NCBI GenBank assembly: GCA_018524725.1
Contig: JAEUWP010000447.1
Location: 1-11,376, forward strand
Source of the DNA: Podaxis mareebaensis
Lineage: Eukaryota; Basidiomycota; Agaricomycetes; Agaricales; Agaricaceae
Direction of reading: 5' to 3'
Length of the DNA stretch: 11,376 nucleotides
Made by a program: the position numbers and the translations under genes
In this document: positions 1-8,472 of the stretch, piece by piece
How positions within the stretch are numbered: position 1 is the first letter of the stretch
Layout of the letters: the number at the start of each line of letters is the position of its first letter
The notes under the pieces: generated by a model
What the model saw: the letters and a program-made list of their open reading frames with translations, nothing else
What the model was told of the DNA's origin: nothing
Databases searched by the model: none

Positions 1-660
1 AGGTGGAACAACTATAGTATACCAAAACTAATAATAGTGAATTGAGGTTGAACCAAACTATAAGTAAATAATTGGTTCTACATATGCACTAGAGCTATGA
101 GCTAGAAATACTGGTAGTTCAAATGCACTATATGTAGAGATAGTTGTTGATAGGGAATATGAATTGTGGATAGGTGTGTAGTAGAAAGAGACTACCTGAC
201 CAAATGTTTAAATAGCTTGGTACAATCAATAGGATAACAGCAATTGATATGGTGCACCTCATCTAGAAAATGTATTTTCAAGGTCTGAGAGATCTACAAA
301 GTCTGATGGTGACACAGATGTAGTTTGCACAGCCCAAAGTAGATGAATTATATGGTCAACCCAAACCAAAGATAAATGTGTTGCCACTCATAAAAACCTC
401 AGCTAGGGATTGGGAATGTTTATAGATTGTGCTAACTACTATGTGAATAGTTGTCAATGGTGGAGATCAGTTTCAAATGGATGTGTAGTTGCATGAAACT
501 ATATACTACCCAGACAGTGAACATTTGTAGTCTGTGAAATCAACAATGCACACAGTACACAAAAACATAGTTCCATCAAACTCCATGTCACCTGATAATA
601 ATCCTATGGTACTATATGATATTGAAGTATATACCACTATCTAATCTTCCTGTAGTCTAC
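1..660. other. AT-rich non-genic stretch at left edge
   Basis: I see no coding sequence on either strand: reading frames are short and the base composition is AT-rich. It lies just downstream of the minus-strand transposase remnant, so it may contain the left end of that transposon, but I could not find an inverted copy of any part of it to the right of the divergent gene pair. A small inverted repeat (ctacatat at 78-85 against atatgtag at 130-137) is too short to mean much. Confidence 0.5.
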
Positions 661-1605
661 TCATACCTGAGATAGCCCAGCAGTATTCCGGATATTTTTT
701 AACTTCCTTCTGTTCCAAACAGAGAGGAATACTTTGATGTACAAAACAGCCTGCCCCTGCGACATGTAGCTGATTGACTTCCAAATTCGGTGGAGACCGC
801 TATTACCACATTCAGCTGCACTTGAGTTTACCTTTGCCAACTGTGGATACACAGCAGAATACGATGAAAGAAACCATGCTCGATCACATTTGGTGTGATT
901 TGAGGCATGAAAGTTGTCGATCAGGAATTTAGTATTTGCAAAGAACTTGGGCTCACGAAGCATGCAATACGGGCCCAATGAGCATGCAAAGTCATAGATC
1001 ATGTGCTTCAGTGCCCGTGGCCATCGTGTAACCATTGCCGAAAAAACGTCATTTCATCCCTCACTCTTGGGAATGCAGTGGAACCTGTAACATATAACGT
1101 GGGTGCACCATACTGCCATGATGCCGCCAGTAAGTCGATCCTTTCCATAATCGTTATAATATTTTGAACACTTGCCACCGTGGTTACTAGACTCCTGTTC
1201 GTGCTTCAGGTTGGGGTATAGTGGCTGAGAACGGATCTGAGGTAAGCTGTAAAAAGTGCTGGTCTCCTCGGTCTTAGTGATGACATGTGGCCAACACGCT
1301 TTCACACCCACCTGGTGCCAGTCATCTTTTGCTCCCATCCTCTCTGAATCCTCTCTCAGCTTTGCACCACGATCAACAAGATACTTTAGAACATTGTGCG
1401 CACGATCATGGATCCATCTCGCCAATTGTAGGATTGGCCATGGATACATTCCCTCTTTCGACTGCTCAACTTTTAGAACCTGATAAAGAACCAGAATCGA
1501 GATGAGGTGGGATGCATTGAATGGCATGGGGTTGAGTAAAAACTCATCCAGGATGACAAAGTTGTCGCTTGTCCCAAGGTGCAATACAGTGTCATCAGAG
1601 GATAT

Positions 1606-1652
1606 CTATCCAGCCATTTAGACTCAGGTATGTAAATCTGCTGAAAACTCAC
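1606..1652 (-). other. Intron 2 of the KDZ transposase, 47 nt
   Basis: On the minus strand it begins GTGAGT (1652-1647) and ends GGATAG. Removing it joins codon CAA to ATA TCC TCT GAT GAC in the same frame and connects the cysteine-cluster region to the catalytic region. A TAG immediately upstream of exon 3 is the acceptor itself, which explains why exon 3 has no start codon. Confidence 0.75.
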
Positions 1653-3150
1653 TTGTCAGAAGAGCTCAAAGTAGGCGGGTGCTGGGATGGCTGTCCCACT
1701 CTCTGATCCGAGTTTTTGAGCGAACACTGTACCCAGCCCTACATTGATCTGCTTCAGCTTTTCTTCGGCCAGTTTCACTACCTCGACATGATCACATTCT
1801 TGTGTTGTGATGTCATACTCGACCTCTTCCATGGTGGACTCTGCATTTTCAGACTGCTTTCCCATTTGTCTATGACTGGTTAATGCTTTCAGGATGAGTC
1901 GGCGGGTTTCACGATCCAAGATCAATTGCTGGGCAGGGTGATAGCGGATGTTACTACGGATGGGAGAGTTGGTGGACGTGGTTGTCGGTGGCTGAAGGGA
2001 AGGTAAGACCTTTTTCTTGCTGAAGGCCATGGTTACGCCATCCCAGATAACATCATCCGGATAGGGCCCGCAGATCGCACATGTCATATCATTGTTGAAT
2101 TCCTGCAGCTGGACGAATGCAAACCATGCAGAACGAAACAAGCCCATGGATACAAATGGATGACACGACCTATACGTTTCGTATCGGCTGCTGATAACTG
2201 ATACCCAAGCTGCAAATGGTGTCTCTGACATGGAGTACACACTTGTATATTCATCCAACAAGTCGTGAGTGAACAAAACATGATTGCTCCAATTAAAAAA
2301 CCCATGTTCTCGTGCATCAGGTCCAATGAACTGTTGTTGTCGAGGATCGCAGTTTGGGCAGCACTGGAGTTCAATCTCGGCATTCACTGCCCTGGATAAG
2401 CCATATATTATGCACGGTGCACGGGTTGTTGGTAGAGTTGGATCATACTTCGTACCGCATGTGCATCGTGAGTGATCTTCTAACCTGATGGTTCTAGGAT
2501 CCCCCTCCATTGGGCAAGGACGTTCGTAGAGTTCAGGATCGCCAGGTAGCGAGCACCACAGTGGGGGCATGATAGTGCGGTAAGATACCGAGGTGTCAAT
2601 ATTCTTCGGTTCACCACCCGCTGCTAATACTTTCAGTATAGCTCGAGATAAAGCAAGCCTACACGCACTTTGATCAACATTCGATTCATGCCATTCCTCG
2701 ATGTGGCTCCCATCTGCTTCTAGCATGCTTTGCAGCTCATCCTGGGCAAGCAAGACATGCTGACACGTTGATTTGTGATCCTTCACACACATCCATGATC
2801 CCATTCCCGTGTCATCACCATCAAATAAGACGACGACATGACTACCAAGTTGCCGACCAGCCACTGAAAACCAATTCAGGTGTGAACCATGCTCTCCTCA
2901 TTGACGGGCAAATAAAATGACAGTTTTCTCTGTGAAACATAGCCCATAGTCACTAAGAGCTCAGCCCATGTCTAGGTGACGTACGGTCTTGGTTTATTAG
3001 ATGGTTTTGTGCAATGATCCATTCATAGAAATCTTGGATATATTGTTCATGGACGCAAGGCATTTGTGAAGCGCCGCGACCTCGGGGACAAACACAGGTG
3101 ACATGGACATCACTCCCAGTGACAACACGCTGCAAGTGATACCAGGTGTT

Positions 3151-3199
3151 CTAAAATCGGGTGAGTTTAACATACTACCGAACAAAGATCTAAACTTAC
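3151..3199 (-). other. Intron 1 of the KDZ transposase, 49 nt
   Basis: The donor is GTAAGT (3199-3194) and the acceptor GATTTTAG ends at 3151. The intron is phase 0. Splicing joins WDDKFNCVK to NTWYHLQRVVTGSDVHVT, which runs straight into the first cysteine cluster. Without splicing the frame closes ten codons later. Confidence 0.8.
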
Positions 3200-3577
3200 C
3201 TTAACGCAATTGAACTTGTCATCCCAGCCTTGTACCACATACAGTTCATTTGAAAGAGGGTAAAAGCCAGCCAGCTGTTCCGTGACTGCTGTGACATATC
3301 TGGTATACCCATCCACAAGTGCTTCATTGGCTGGGTCCAGCTCGTCATCAGAGCTGTAAGATGGCTGCGCAACTTCATCCAGCACCTGTTTGGAACTTGG
3401 TATGGTTTCCTTCCTCCGCCTTTTTGATTGTCTGACACTACCGCTTGACCTCACTCTTTTGATAGGGCTGACAACTTCTTGGATGTCATGCATGTTGAAC
3501 GAGTCATTGGCGAACAAGACTGGTGAAGATGGAGGGGTGTCAACTTCGATTTTCTTGAGTTCCAAGAGTGAGGCCAT

Positions 3578-3929
3578 GACCTTAGAGCAAGTTTCCTTGA
3601 AGGTTTTTCGGAGGTAGTTCGACCTGGCTCCGATGCATCACTGCCGAATTGTGCGGTTATTTTTTTTTTGATTATATGGCGCTCTACTTTTTTTTCAGGG
3701 CACTAGTCAATATTAGCCAAACCCCTAGCTCAAACTATTTGTTCATAGTGTGTGCATGGCATGGTTCATTTGTTATGGGGAGGCACGGCCGAACGGTTCA
3801 AGCTGAATGTCCTTGACCTGATATATCAGACCCAGATCCAGAGATCACATCCGATAATTGGTGTATCGATGTTATATAAAGGTGCTAACTCAAATTTCTT
3901 GCCTAAGTTTGGTTCTCCCCCGTTTTGCT
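3578..3929. promoter_or_regulatory. Bidirectional promoter region between the two divergent genes
   Basis: The ATGs of the transposase (3577, minus) and the coiled-coil gene (3930, plus) face away from each other across 352 bases. The rightward gene has a clear TATA box; toward the transposase a weaker TATA-like string (ATATAATC on the minus strand, 3678-3671) lies about 95 bases upstream of its ATG. Two poly-T runs (3660-3669 and 3688-3695) flank that string. No tandem or palindromic operator-like motif was found. The region would serve both genes, which suggests joint expression if both were active. Confidence 0.6.
3873..3880 (+). promoter_or_regulatory. TATA box of the rightward gene
   Basis: TATATAAA lies 57 bases before the ATG at 3930. 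A pyrimidine-rich stretch (about 3909-3928) sits about 30-50 bases downstream and is a plausible transcription start zone, giving a very short leader. This placement supports 3930 as the start rather than the in-frame ATG at 3858, which lies upstream of the TATA box. Confidence 0.6.
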
Positions 3930-5538
3930 ATGGCAAAGTCGACTCCTCGTGGCTCTCGTGCACCTCATTGCTGCCAGAGATGCCCCAGTTCCCCACTGTG
4001 TTCGCAATGCCCCCATACTTCAGCTGGGTGCAAATATGTACATAAGTGTTTCCTGAGCTCTCTCTCCGCTGCCTCGACTAATTTCTATTTCAGCTATCAA
4101 AACAGAAAAATCAAAGTGCCGATCCAGGTTTGTCCATTTCCTCTTCATTCTATGCACACGAAAGACTTAAAGAGTCACTATAATATAGCCCAGCTACAAG
4201 ATTCTCTTGTGAATGTGCCTCAACCAGTGAGCTCCATCCCCTTAATCCTTTCCGATTACTCACATCTCATGATCCAGTTGTCATTCAATACGGCCACAGT
4301 TTCTTCGACCACAGCTGGTCCTCCCATATTGCCTACACAACCTCCTTCAACCATGGCTGGTCCCCCCGCATTGTCTACGCAACCTCCTTCAACCATGGCT
4401 GGTCCCCCTGCATTGCCTATGCAACCTTCTCCAACTATGGCTGATCCTCCTGCACTGCCTATGGAACCTTCTCCGACCACAGCTGGTCCTCCTACAACGC
4501 CTATGGAACCTTCTCCGACCACAGCTGGTCCTCCTACAACGCCTACGCAACCTTCTCCGACCACAGCTGGTCATCCTGCAATGCCTACGCAACCTTCTCT
4601 GACCATGGCTGGTCCTCCGGCCTCAAGTACACAATCCACTGTTGACTCCGCACCTCATACGCCTCCAAGAGCAGCTGATATGGTGAGTATCTCCTGAAAC
4701 GCATCTCATGCTACTAAAAGTTCACATGTTAAGCCTTCGGCACTTGCCATTGACCCAAGACTCCAAGTGCCCGACTCCGTCACTTCACAGATGACAGGCT
4801 TCACAAGTTCGTGTCATCTCTCTTTCAATTTTCTCCTATATTGATATTTTATGATTTTAGCTTTACCTTCTATGCCTGCTGCTTTCGCTGAGATGGATGA
4901 AAGCGAGGAAGGCACCCTGGAAAATAACCCCAGGACACCAACTTCCTCAAAATCTCCATGTGCTACAGTCAAGAAGCCTATCTATGGCCTGGTTGAAGGT
5001 GTAAAGCGTGGTAATACTAAATTCAGTATGTTGTGTTTAATAGAATAACTGCTGCCATCTGACACAACATGACTAGGCATTGCCCGACAAAAGGCATTAC
5101 CTACAGCCATCACAGATGCCTCCGCCTCCACCTGGTGGTTCAACCATGTCATGCAAGACCTTATGATTTGGGTAAGTAATACTTAATGATATAGTAATCA
5201 GATTTGCTAACTTGCTTTTTCAGTGTGAGTGGCTTTCTGCTGAGACAGGGTGTTGGTTATACCTCTCAGGGCAGCACGTGAATGCGAACATGGGATTTTT
5301 CAGCTATGCCTCACTGCAGATGCACCAGGAGGCTAAGGCACAAGTGACTGACATCCAGAATACATTTAATGTAATGTACACTAGTCTCCTGAGTGCTCAC
5401 TGGCTTGATGCCATCCAGCTTAGTCTTCAAGCACAGAAATGCAAAGAAGATCTAGAGAGAGCTCAACGGGAAATTGCCAAGAGAGATATGCGTATCGCCC
5501 GCCTTCAGTCTGAACTAGCGCAATCTAGGAATACTTAG
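3930..5538 (+). CDS. Cys-cluster, Pro-repeat, coiled-coil protein, seven exons
   Basis: I do not recognise the family. Exons are 3930-4037, 4094-4127, 4189-4682, 4734-4806, 4861-5010, 5077-5171 and 5224-5538 (TAG). They total 1269 nt, 422 residues, with no internal stop, and every splice phase agrees. Splice signals are good (GTGAGT at 4683, GTAAGT at 5172, branch sites CTAAT near 4078, CTGAC near 5060 and CTAAC near 5207). Residues 14-28 form a Cys cluster (CCQRCPSSPLCSQCPH), perhaps metal binding. Residues 88-199 are eight Pro-rich 14-mers. An acidic segment (EMDESEEGTLE) and a Lys/Arg-rich stretch (VKKPIYGLVEGVKRG) follow, then TWWFNHVMQDLMIWCEWLSA, and a coiled coil at about 382-418 (CKEDLERAQREIAKRDMRI). 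A further in-frame intron at 4227-4277 (51 nt, GTGAGC...CAG) is possible and would remove 17 residues. Its intact state beside a ruined transposase is notable. It could be a transposon accessory protein or an unrelated host gene. Confidence 0.75.
4308..4643 (+). repeat. Eight in-frame 42-bp repeats encoding Pro-rich 14-mers
   Basis: The unit encodes T-T/M-A-G-P-P-x-x-P-x-Q/E-P-S-P and occurs eight times without a gap. Inner copies are the most alike (TTAGPPTTPMEPSP and TTAGPPTTPTQPSP), and the outer ones have drifted, as expected of a minisatellite growing from its centre. The 42-bp period keeps the reading frame. The encoded segment is likely a disordered linker whose length varies between strains. 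Confidence 0.9.
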
Positions 5539-5713
5539 ATATATTATTAGATTCTTAGTAATGCTTCATAATTATTCTGACAGGTAGTATACTTACCTTG
5601 CATGTGTGCAGACAGTACTCTAAATAGATATAATGAGTTTCTATCCCATAAAGCTAAATAGATCTTTTGACAACATATTAATGTCATCCAGTGAGCTGAT
5701 GAGATCATTGACA
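5539..5713. other. AT-rich 3' flank of the coiled-coil gene
   Basis: There is no coding sequence. It follows the TAG of the rightward gene and probably holds its 3' untranslated region, though no exact AATAAA is present. If the gene pair is one transposon, its right end might lie here, but no inverted match to positions 1-660 was seen beyond a weak resemblance of short A/T strings. Confidence 0.4.
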
Positions 5714-6013
5714 AACCCACTGTGAAGTATCACCACAACGAAAGCTATGTTACTCAAAAGGAGTCTCCTTACCAACCGAAATTGTCTATGTGGTGCGAGT
5801 ATTATTGTTAAAATTGACATTACATATTATGAAAGCTGAGGGAAAATGTCATCACCAACATTCAACCCACTGTGAAGTATCACCACAACGAAAGCTATGT
5901 TACTCGAAAGGAGTCTCCTTACCAACCGAAATTGTCTATGTGGTGCAAGTATTATTGTTAAAATTGACACTACATATTATGAAAGCTGAGGGAAAATGTC
6001 ATCACCAACATTC
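5714..6013. repeat. Recent 150-bp tandem duplication, two copies
   Basis: Copy 1 (5714-5863) and copy 2 (5864-6013) are head to tail and differ at three places only by my reading: A/G at 5756/5906, G/A at 5797/5947 and T/C at 5820/5970. All are transitions and two affect CpG sites. The unit has stops in the frames checked and does not look coding, although one plus-strand frame stays open across much of both copies simply because the period is a multiple of three. Confidence 0.9.
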
Positions 6014-6022
6014 ACACTGGTG

Positions 6023-6346
6023 TTATTGAGGGCTCTTGTACTGAGCTCAATGATCCTTCTAAATGAAGGGCTGGATGCAACCTTCAGATTACGGACAGAG
6101 TGGCGTATTTCAATGTACTTAGGTTCATAGGTGTTTACAGTAATGAGTAGCGAGTCAAACTTCCACACTTTGGCATTATTGAAGGCTCTCGTACCAAGCT
6201 TTATGGTCCTTCTGAATGAAGAACTGGACAAGACCTTGAAATTATGAACAGAGTTGTTTATCTCAACATACTTAGGTTCATCTGTGTTTACAGTGATGAA
6301 TAGTGAGTCAAACTTCCATCGGTATTGCTGAGATGAAGGCTCTACC
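6023..6346 (-). pseudogene. Relic of a minus-strand gene with a 51-residue repeat
   Basis: Two diverged 153-bp copies (6023-6175 and about 6176-6328) lie in tandem, with a fragment of a third to 6346. On the minus strand both are open in one frame without an indel and encode related peptides of the form KFDSL-[FL]-ITVNT-x-EPKY-[VI]-EI...SFRR-x-I-x-L-x-TRA-[FL]-NN. By eye, about half the codon changes between copies are synonymous and many others are conservative (F/L, V/I), a mark of past selection for protein. The frame continues to a stop at 5977-5979 but has no convincing start, and upstream the third copy breaks off. I do not recognise the repeat family. Confidence 0.55.
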
Positions 6347-6570
6347 TCAGCAGCTCCACAAATGCGTCATGGACAACCATGACCTCATCCTTGATGACCT
6401 TCAACCTTCGACCTTGAGGTGCTCAAGAATATATTTGATGGCAACAATATATGACAATAATATTGAAGTCATCACCATCAAGGTGGGTTACCACCATTGA
6501 TAGCCTTGACTTCGAAGACGTCCTTCAGCATTTCGAGGACTGTGATTTCAAAGGTTTGCTGATATCATTT
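6347..6570. other. Stretch between repeats, possible decayed minus-strand exon
   Basis: No intact gene is present. On the minus strand, roughly 6555-6487, a short helix-like peptide reads TFEITVLEMLKDVFEVKA, then stops occur in all frames. This could be an upstream exon of the 51-residue repeat gene, but no consistent splice model was found. A plus-strand open frame of 65 codons starting at 6303 has no recognisable features. Confidence 0.25.
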
Positions 6571-6764
6571 GGTTCATCTGATTTGCAATTATCGATCAGT
6601 TTCATCTGATTTGTGATTACGATCAGTTTCATCTGATTTGTAATTACAATCAGTTTCATCTGATTTGTAATTATCAATCAGCTTCATCTGATTTGAGATC
6701 GTCGATTGGCCTCATCTGATTTGCGATCGTCGATTGGCCTCATCTGATTTGTGATCATCAATTG
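6571..6764. repeat. Seven-copy 28-bp minisatellite
   Basis: Each unit contains the core TTCATCTGATTTG or TCATCTGATTTG followed by a variable A/T or GATC-containing half. Copies 2 and 3 are 27 bp and the others 28 bp. Copies 1-4 share an ATCA ending, while copies 5-7 share a CGATTG or CAATTG ending, so two subfamilies are adjacent. The period is not a multiple of three and there is no open frame through it. Confidence 0.9.
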
Positions 6765-7117
6765 CTTCACTAAGCATTCTACAGTCCTGTCATAACCACA
6801 GAACCAAGCCAGTGGGTGAGCACTAGGGGATCAACTGTTGTTCCTGACTGAAATAGACACTGATGTTCTTCAACTATCACACGTAAGAACTATTAAAATG
6901 TCATAATACTAGTAGAACTCATATGATAGCTTCAAGTCCCAGATGTTTGGGCGTCGGGGATGCTGGGATGATGCATAAATCATAGGTACAGCATGAACGT
7001 TTAAGGATCAGACATACCTTCAAATTGTAGGGGACCTGCCAATGTCCATGGCATTCCAGGCTGCTGACACTCACTGAATTGTGTTGAGTTGAAGGAATAG
7101 GCAACAAGCAGTCATGT

Positions 7118-7160
7118 TTCGGATGTTCGGATGTTCGGATGTCGGATGTCGGATGCCGGA
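7118..7160. repeat. Short tandem array of TTCGGATG
   Basis: Three copies of TTCGGATG are followed by two of TCGGATG and a broken CCGGA. This is a simple replication-slippage array, probably variable in length between strains. Confidence 0.85.
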
Positions 7161-7228
7161 CCATGAGCGTAAAAACTATCAGGCTAGTTGATGGATGCAA
7201 GTTCCTAGTGCACCAGTGATTAAATCTT

Positions 7229-7410
7229 AGTGAACAGTAAGAATGGAAAGATATATAGGAGGAAGACTAGACACACCTTTGTGATGCATATCAGAAGAAG
7301 ATACAGTCCCACTTGCCAGAGACTTCTTCTGGACTGCTAGTCAATAAAAGGTGGTGAGCGGTAGGAATGGGAAGACAAACAATCAGACATCGGACCCACC
7401 TTTACATTGA
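7229..7410. repeat. Diverged direct repeat, spacing about 123 bp
   Basis: AGTGAACAGTAAGAATGG at 7229 resembles GGTGAGCGGTAGGAATGG at 7353, and ACACACCTTTGTGATG near 7271 resembles GACCCACCTTTACATTG near 7394, with nearly equal spacing. A possible third, weaker copy (ACATACCTTCAAATTG) lies near 7011. This looks like an old tandem duplication. Confidence 0.45.
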
Positions 7411-8420
7411 AATGAGCTATTCAAACGAAAAGCAATGGAGCGGTGAATGGAATAAACCTAATCTGTGCAACAAACATGATGTGAACTGGGCGTATTGAAC
7501 TTGCTGAACCATACCTGGTTTGTTGAGCACTCGTGGAGTGAGCTAACTACAATTTTCATGGTTCAATTGCATGAAACTTTCATTGTTCGTGGTTCAGTGT
7601 CTAAAACGTTGGTCAGTTTCCTCCACAATACTCCTGATATGAACGAGCCTAGAAAACCTACAGTCCTTCATTTTTGTGAAAGATGGTGCCATTTGGTGGT
7701 GAGATTCTTCCCTTAAGTAAAACATGCCCCAACCTGACGCCATCACAGACATCAAGGAGGTCAAGGCAATGCAAAGCCAGATCCAAGAAGCAAAAGAACA
7801 CCGTTGAGAGAACGAGGACAGCTTACAAAAGGCTCAAACCCAGTTGAAGGAGATTCATAACAACCGCAAAAAATGCATCAAAGGTGGTAGTAAACATAAG
7901 TTTCTATCATATCACAGTATGGAGAGTCCACTCACCAGTTTTTGTACAGAACTAGAGGAGGTTCAAAATCTTGTCAAGTCACTGTGAGAAGAGCTTCAAA
8001 ATGGTCTCCAGGACATCGATGATATGGAAAAGTGGCTCCGGGACCTGCAAGCCAACGTAGAACCACCCTCCTCCATCAAGGCATCACGACAGCCTCCAAA
8101 CCAGGGTACCATCATGAATGATCCTGGCCAGCAAGGTACGGTGATGTTGCGGCAGCAGAATCCCCGCAGCCCTCCACCGTTGGACCTCTCAGATGCTCTG
8201 ACAGCTGGAGGATGTGTGACTTCATCTGGTGATGATATCAGTGGACAACACGCGACCAAGGATGTTAACAGTTGGGGAGGTGGTGATATAAATGCTAGTG
8301 ACAGAAGTGGTGGGCCTAAGTCAGGTCCTGGGGGTCCTGGGGGGGCGAGTGAAGAGAAATCAACTGACTTGCCTAACGCCGAAGTCAGTAACACTGCTAT
8401 TAGTTCCAATGAGAATCCGC

Positions 8421-8472
8421 GTGAGTTTATCGCAAAGGAATAATGAAAAGTCCCCTGACAGATCAATATTAG
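8421..8472 (+). other. Intron 1 of the 7724-10637 gene, 52 nt
   Basis: It starts GTGAGT, has a CTGAC branch site about 20 bases before the end, and ends ATATTAG. It is phase 1. Splicing moves translation from the frame ending NPREFIAKE into the downstream frame at HAPKPNAPKLRS, exactly the shift needed, and avoids a TAA and TGA lying inside the intron. Confidence 0.8.

Larger units (their letters stand above)
661..3577 (-). pseudogene. KDZ-class transposase with cysteine clusters, inactivated
   Basis: This encodes a DNA transposase of the Kyakuja-Dileera-Zisupton class. Exon 1 (3577-3200) starts at an ATG with a good context and encodes 126 residues, including a basic nuclear-localisation-like patch (SKRRRK). 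Exon 2 (3150-1653) holds a first cluster (CVCPRGRG...PCVHEQY), the segment NWFSVAGRQLGSHVVV, a second cluster (CTCGTKYDP, CCPNCDP) and CAICGPYPDDVIWDGV. Exon 3 (1605-661) holds TGGIMAVWCTH, YDFACSLGPYC (Asp codon 993-991), IDNFHASNHTKC (Asp 918-916) and SSAAECGNSG (Glu 813-811), which fit the acidic catalytic region of the family. Introns at 3199-3151 (49 nt) and 1652-1606 (47 nt) are both phase 0. In-frame TGA codons at 2900-2898, 1658-1656 and 1056-1054 interrupt it, and the frame changes by one base between about 2993 and 2953, where a further TGA (2963-2961) may also be in frame. The family call is from memory of mushroom homologues; the exact CxC subtype is not settled. Confidence 0.85.
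661..5538. mobile_element. Core of a KDZ-class DNA transposon (ends not found)
   Basis: This span joins the decayed KDZ transposase (661-3577, minus) and the divergent coiled-coil gene (3930-5538, plus). KDZ elements are large eukaryotic DNA transposons, and in mushrooms their transposases carry lineage-specific cysteine clusters. The transposase part is recognised from its sequence; including the second gene rests only on the head-to-head arrangement. Neither terminal inverted repeats nor target-site duplications were found, so the true boundaries are unknown and the element may end anywhere between about 1-660 and 5540-5710, or at the transposase gene itself. Confidence 0.45.
6765..7723. 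other. Intergenic stretch with short repeats, no supported gene
   Basis: The open frames here are short (93 codons at most) and show no domain, no splice pattern and no link to neighbours. A plus-strand frame at 7495-7716 ends just before the next gene, but I see no support for it. The last part must contain the promoter of the gene starting at 7724; I see no TATA box there. Confidence 0.45.

Noticed and set aside
661..677. CAGGTATGA at the transposase end looks like a splice donor for a further exon
   Set aside because: No acceptor at a plausible distance leads into a convincing open frame in 1-660; the TGA at 663-661 is a reasonable natural end.
3752..4045. Plus-strand open frame of 97 codons, and the longer start at 3858
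   Set aside because: Both begin upstream of the TATA box at 3873; the Cys-cluster frame starting at 3930 is supported by splice phases.
4256..4564. Minus-strand open frame encoding a Gly/Val-rich repeat protein
   Set aside because: It is the mirror of the in-frame 42-bp Pro-rich repeat; a period divisible by three keeps antisense frames open.
3930..5538. TET/JBP dioxygenase, known to lie near KDZ elements in mushrooms
   Set aside because: No HxD...H iron-binding pattern or similar fold signature is present in the spliced protein.
1..5713. Terminal inverted repeats bounding the gene pair
   Set aside because: Comparing the two flanks by eye gave only weak matches of A/T-rich strings, no better than chance.
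5790..6029. Plus-strand frame repeating the same peptide twice
   Set aside because: It exists only because the 150-bp tandem duplication is a multiple of three; there is no sign of selection on it.
6571..6764. CRISPR-like array
   Set aside because: The units are contiguous with no unique spacers and the genome is fungal; it is a minisatellite.
7884..7938. GT...AG segment resembling an intron in the first exon of the unknown gene
   Set aside because: Removing it shifts the frame into an immediate TAG, whereas reading through keeps the coiled coil open.
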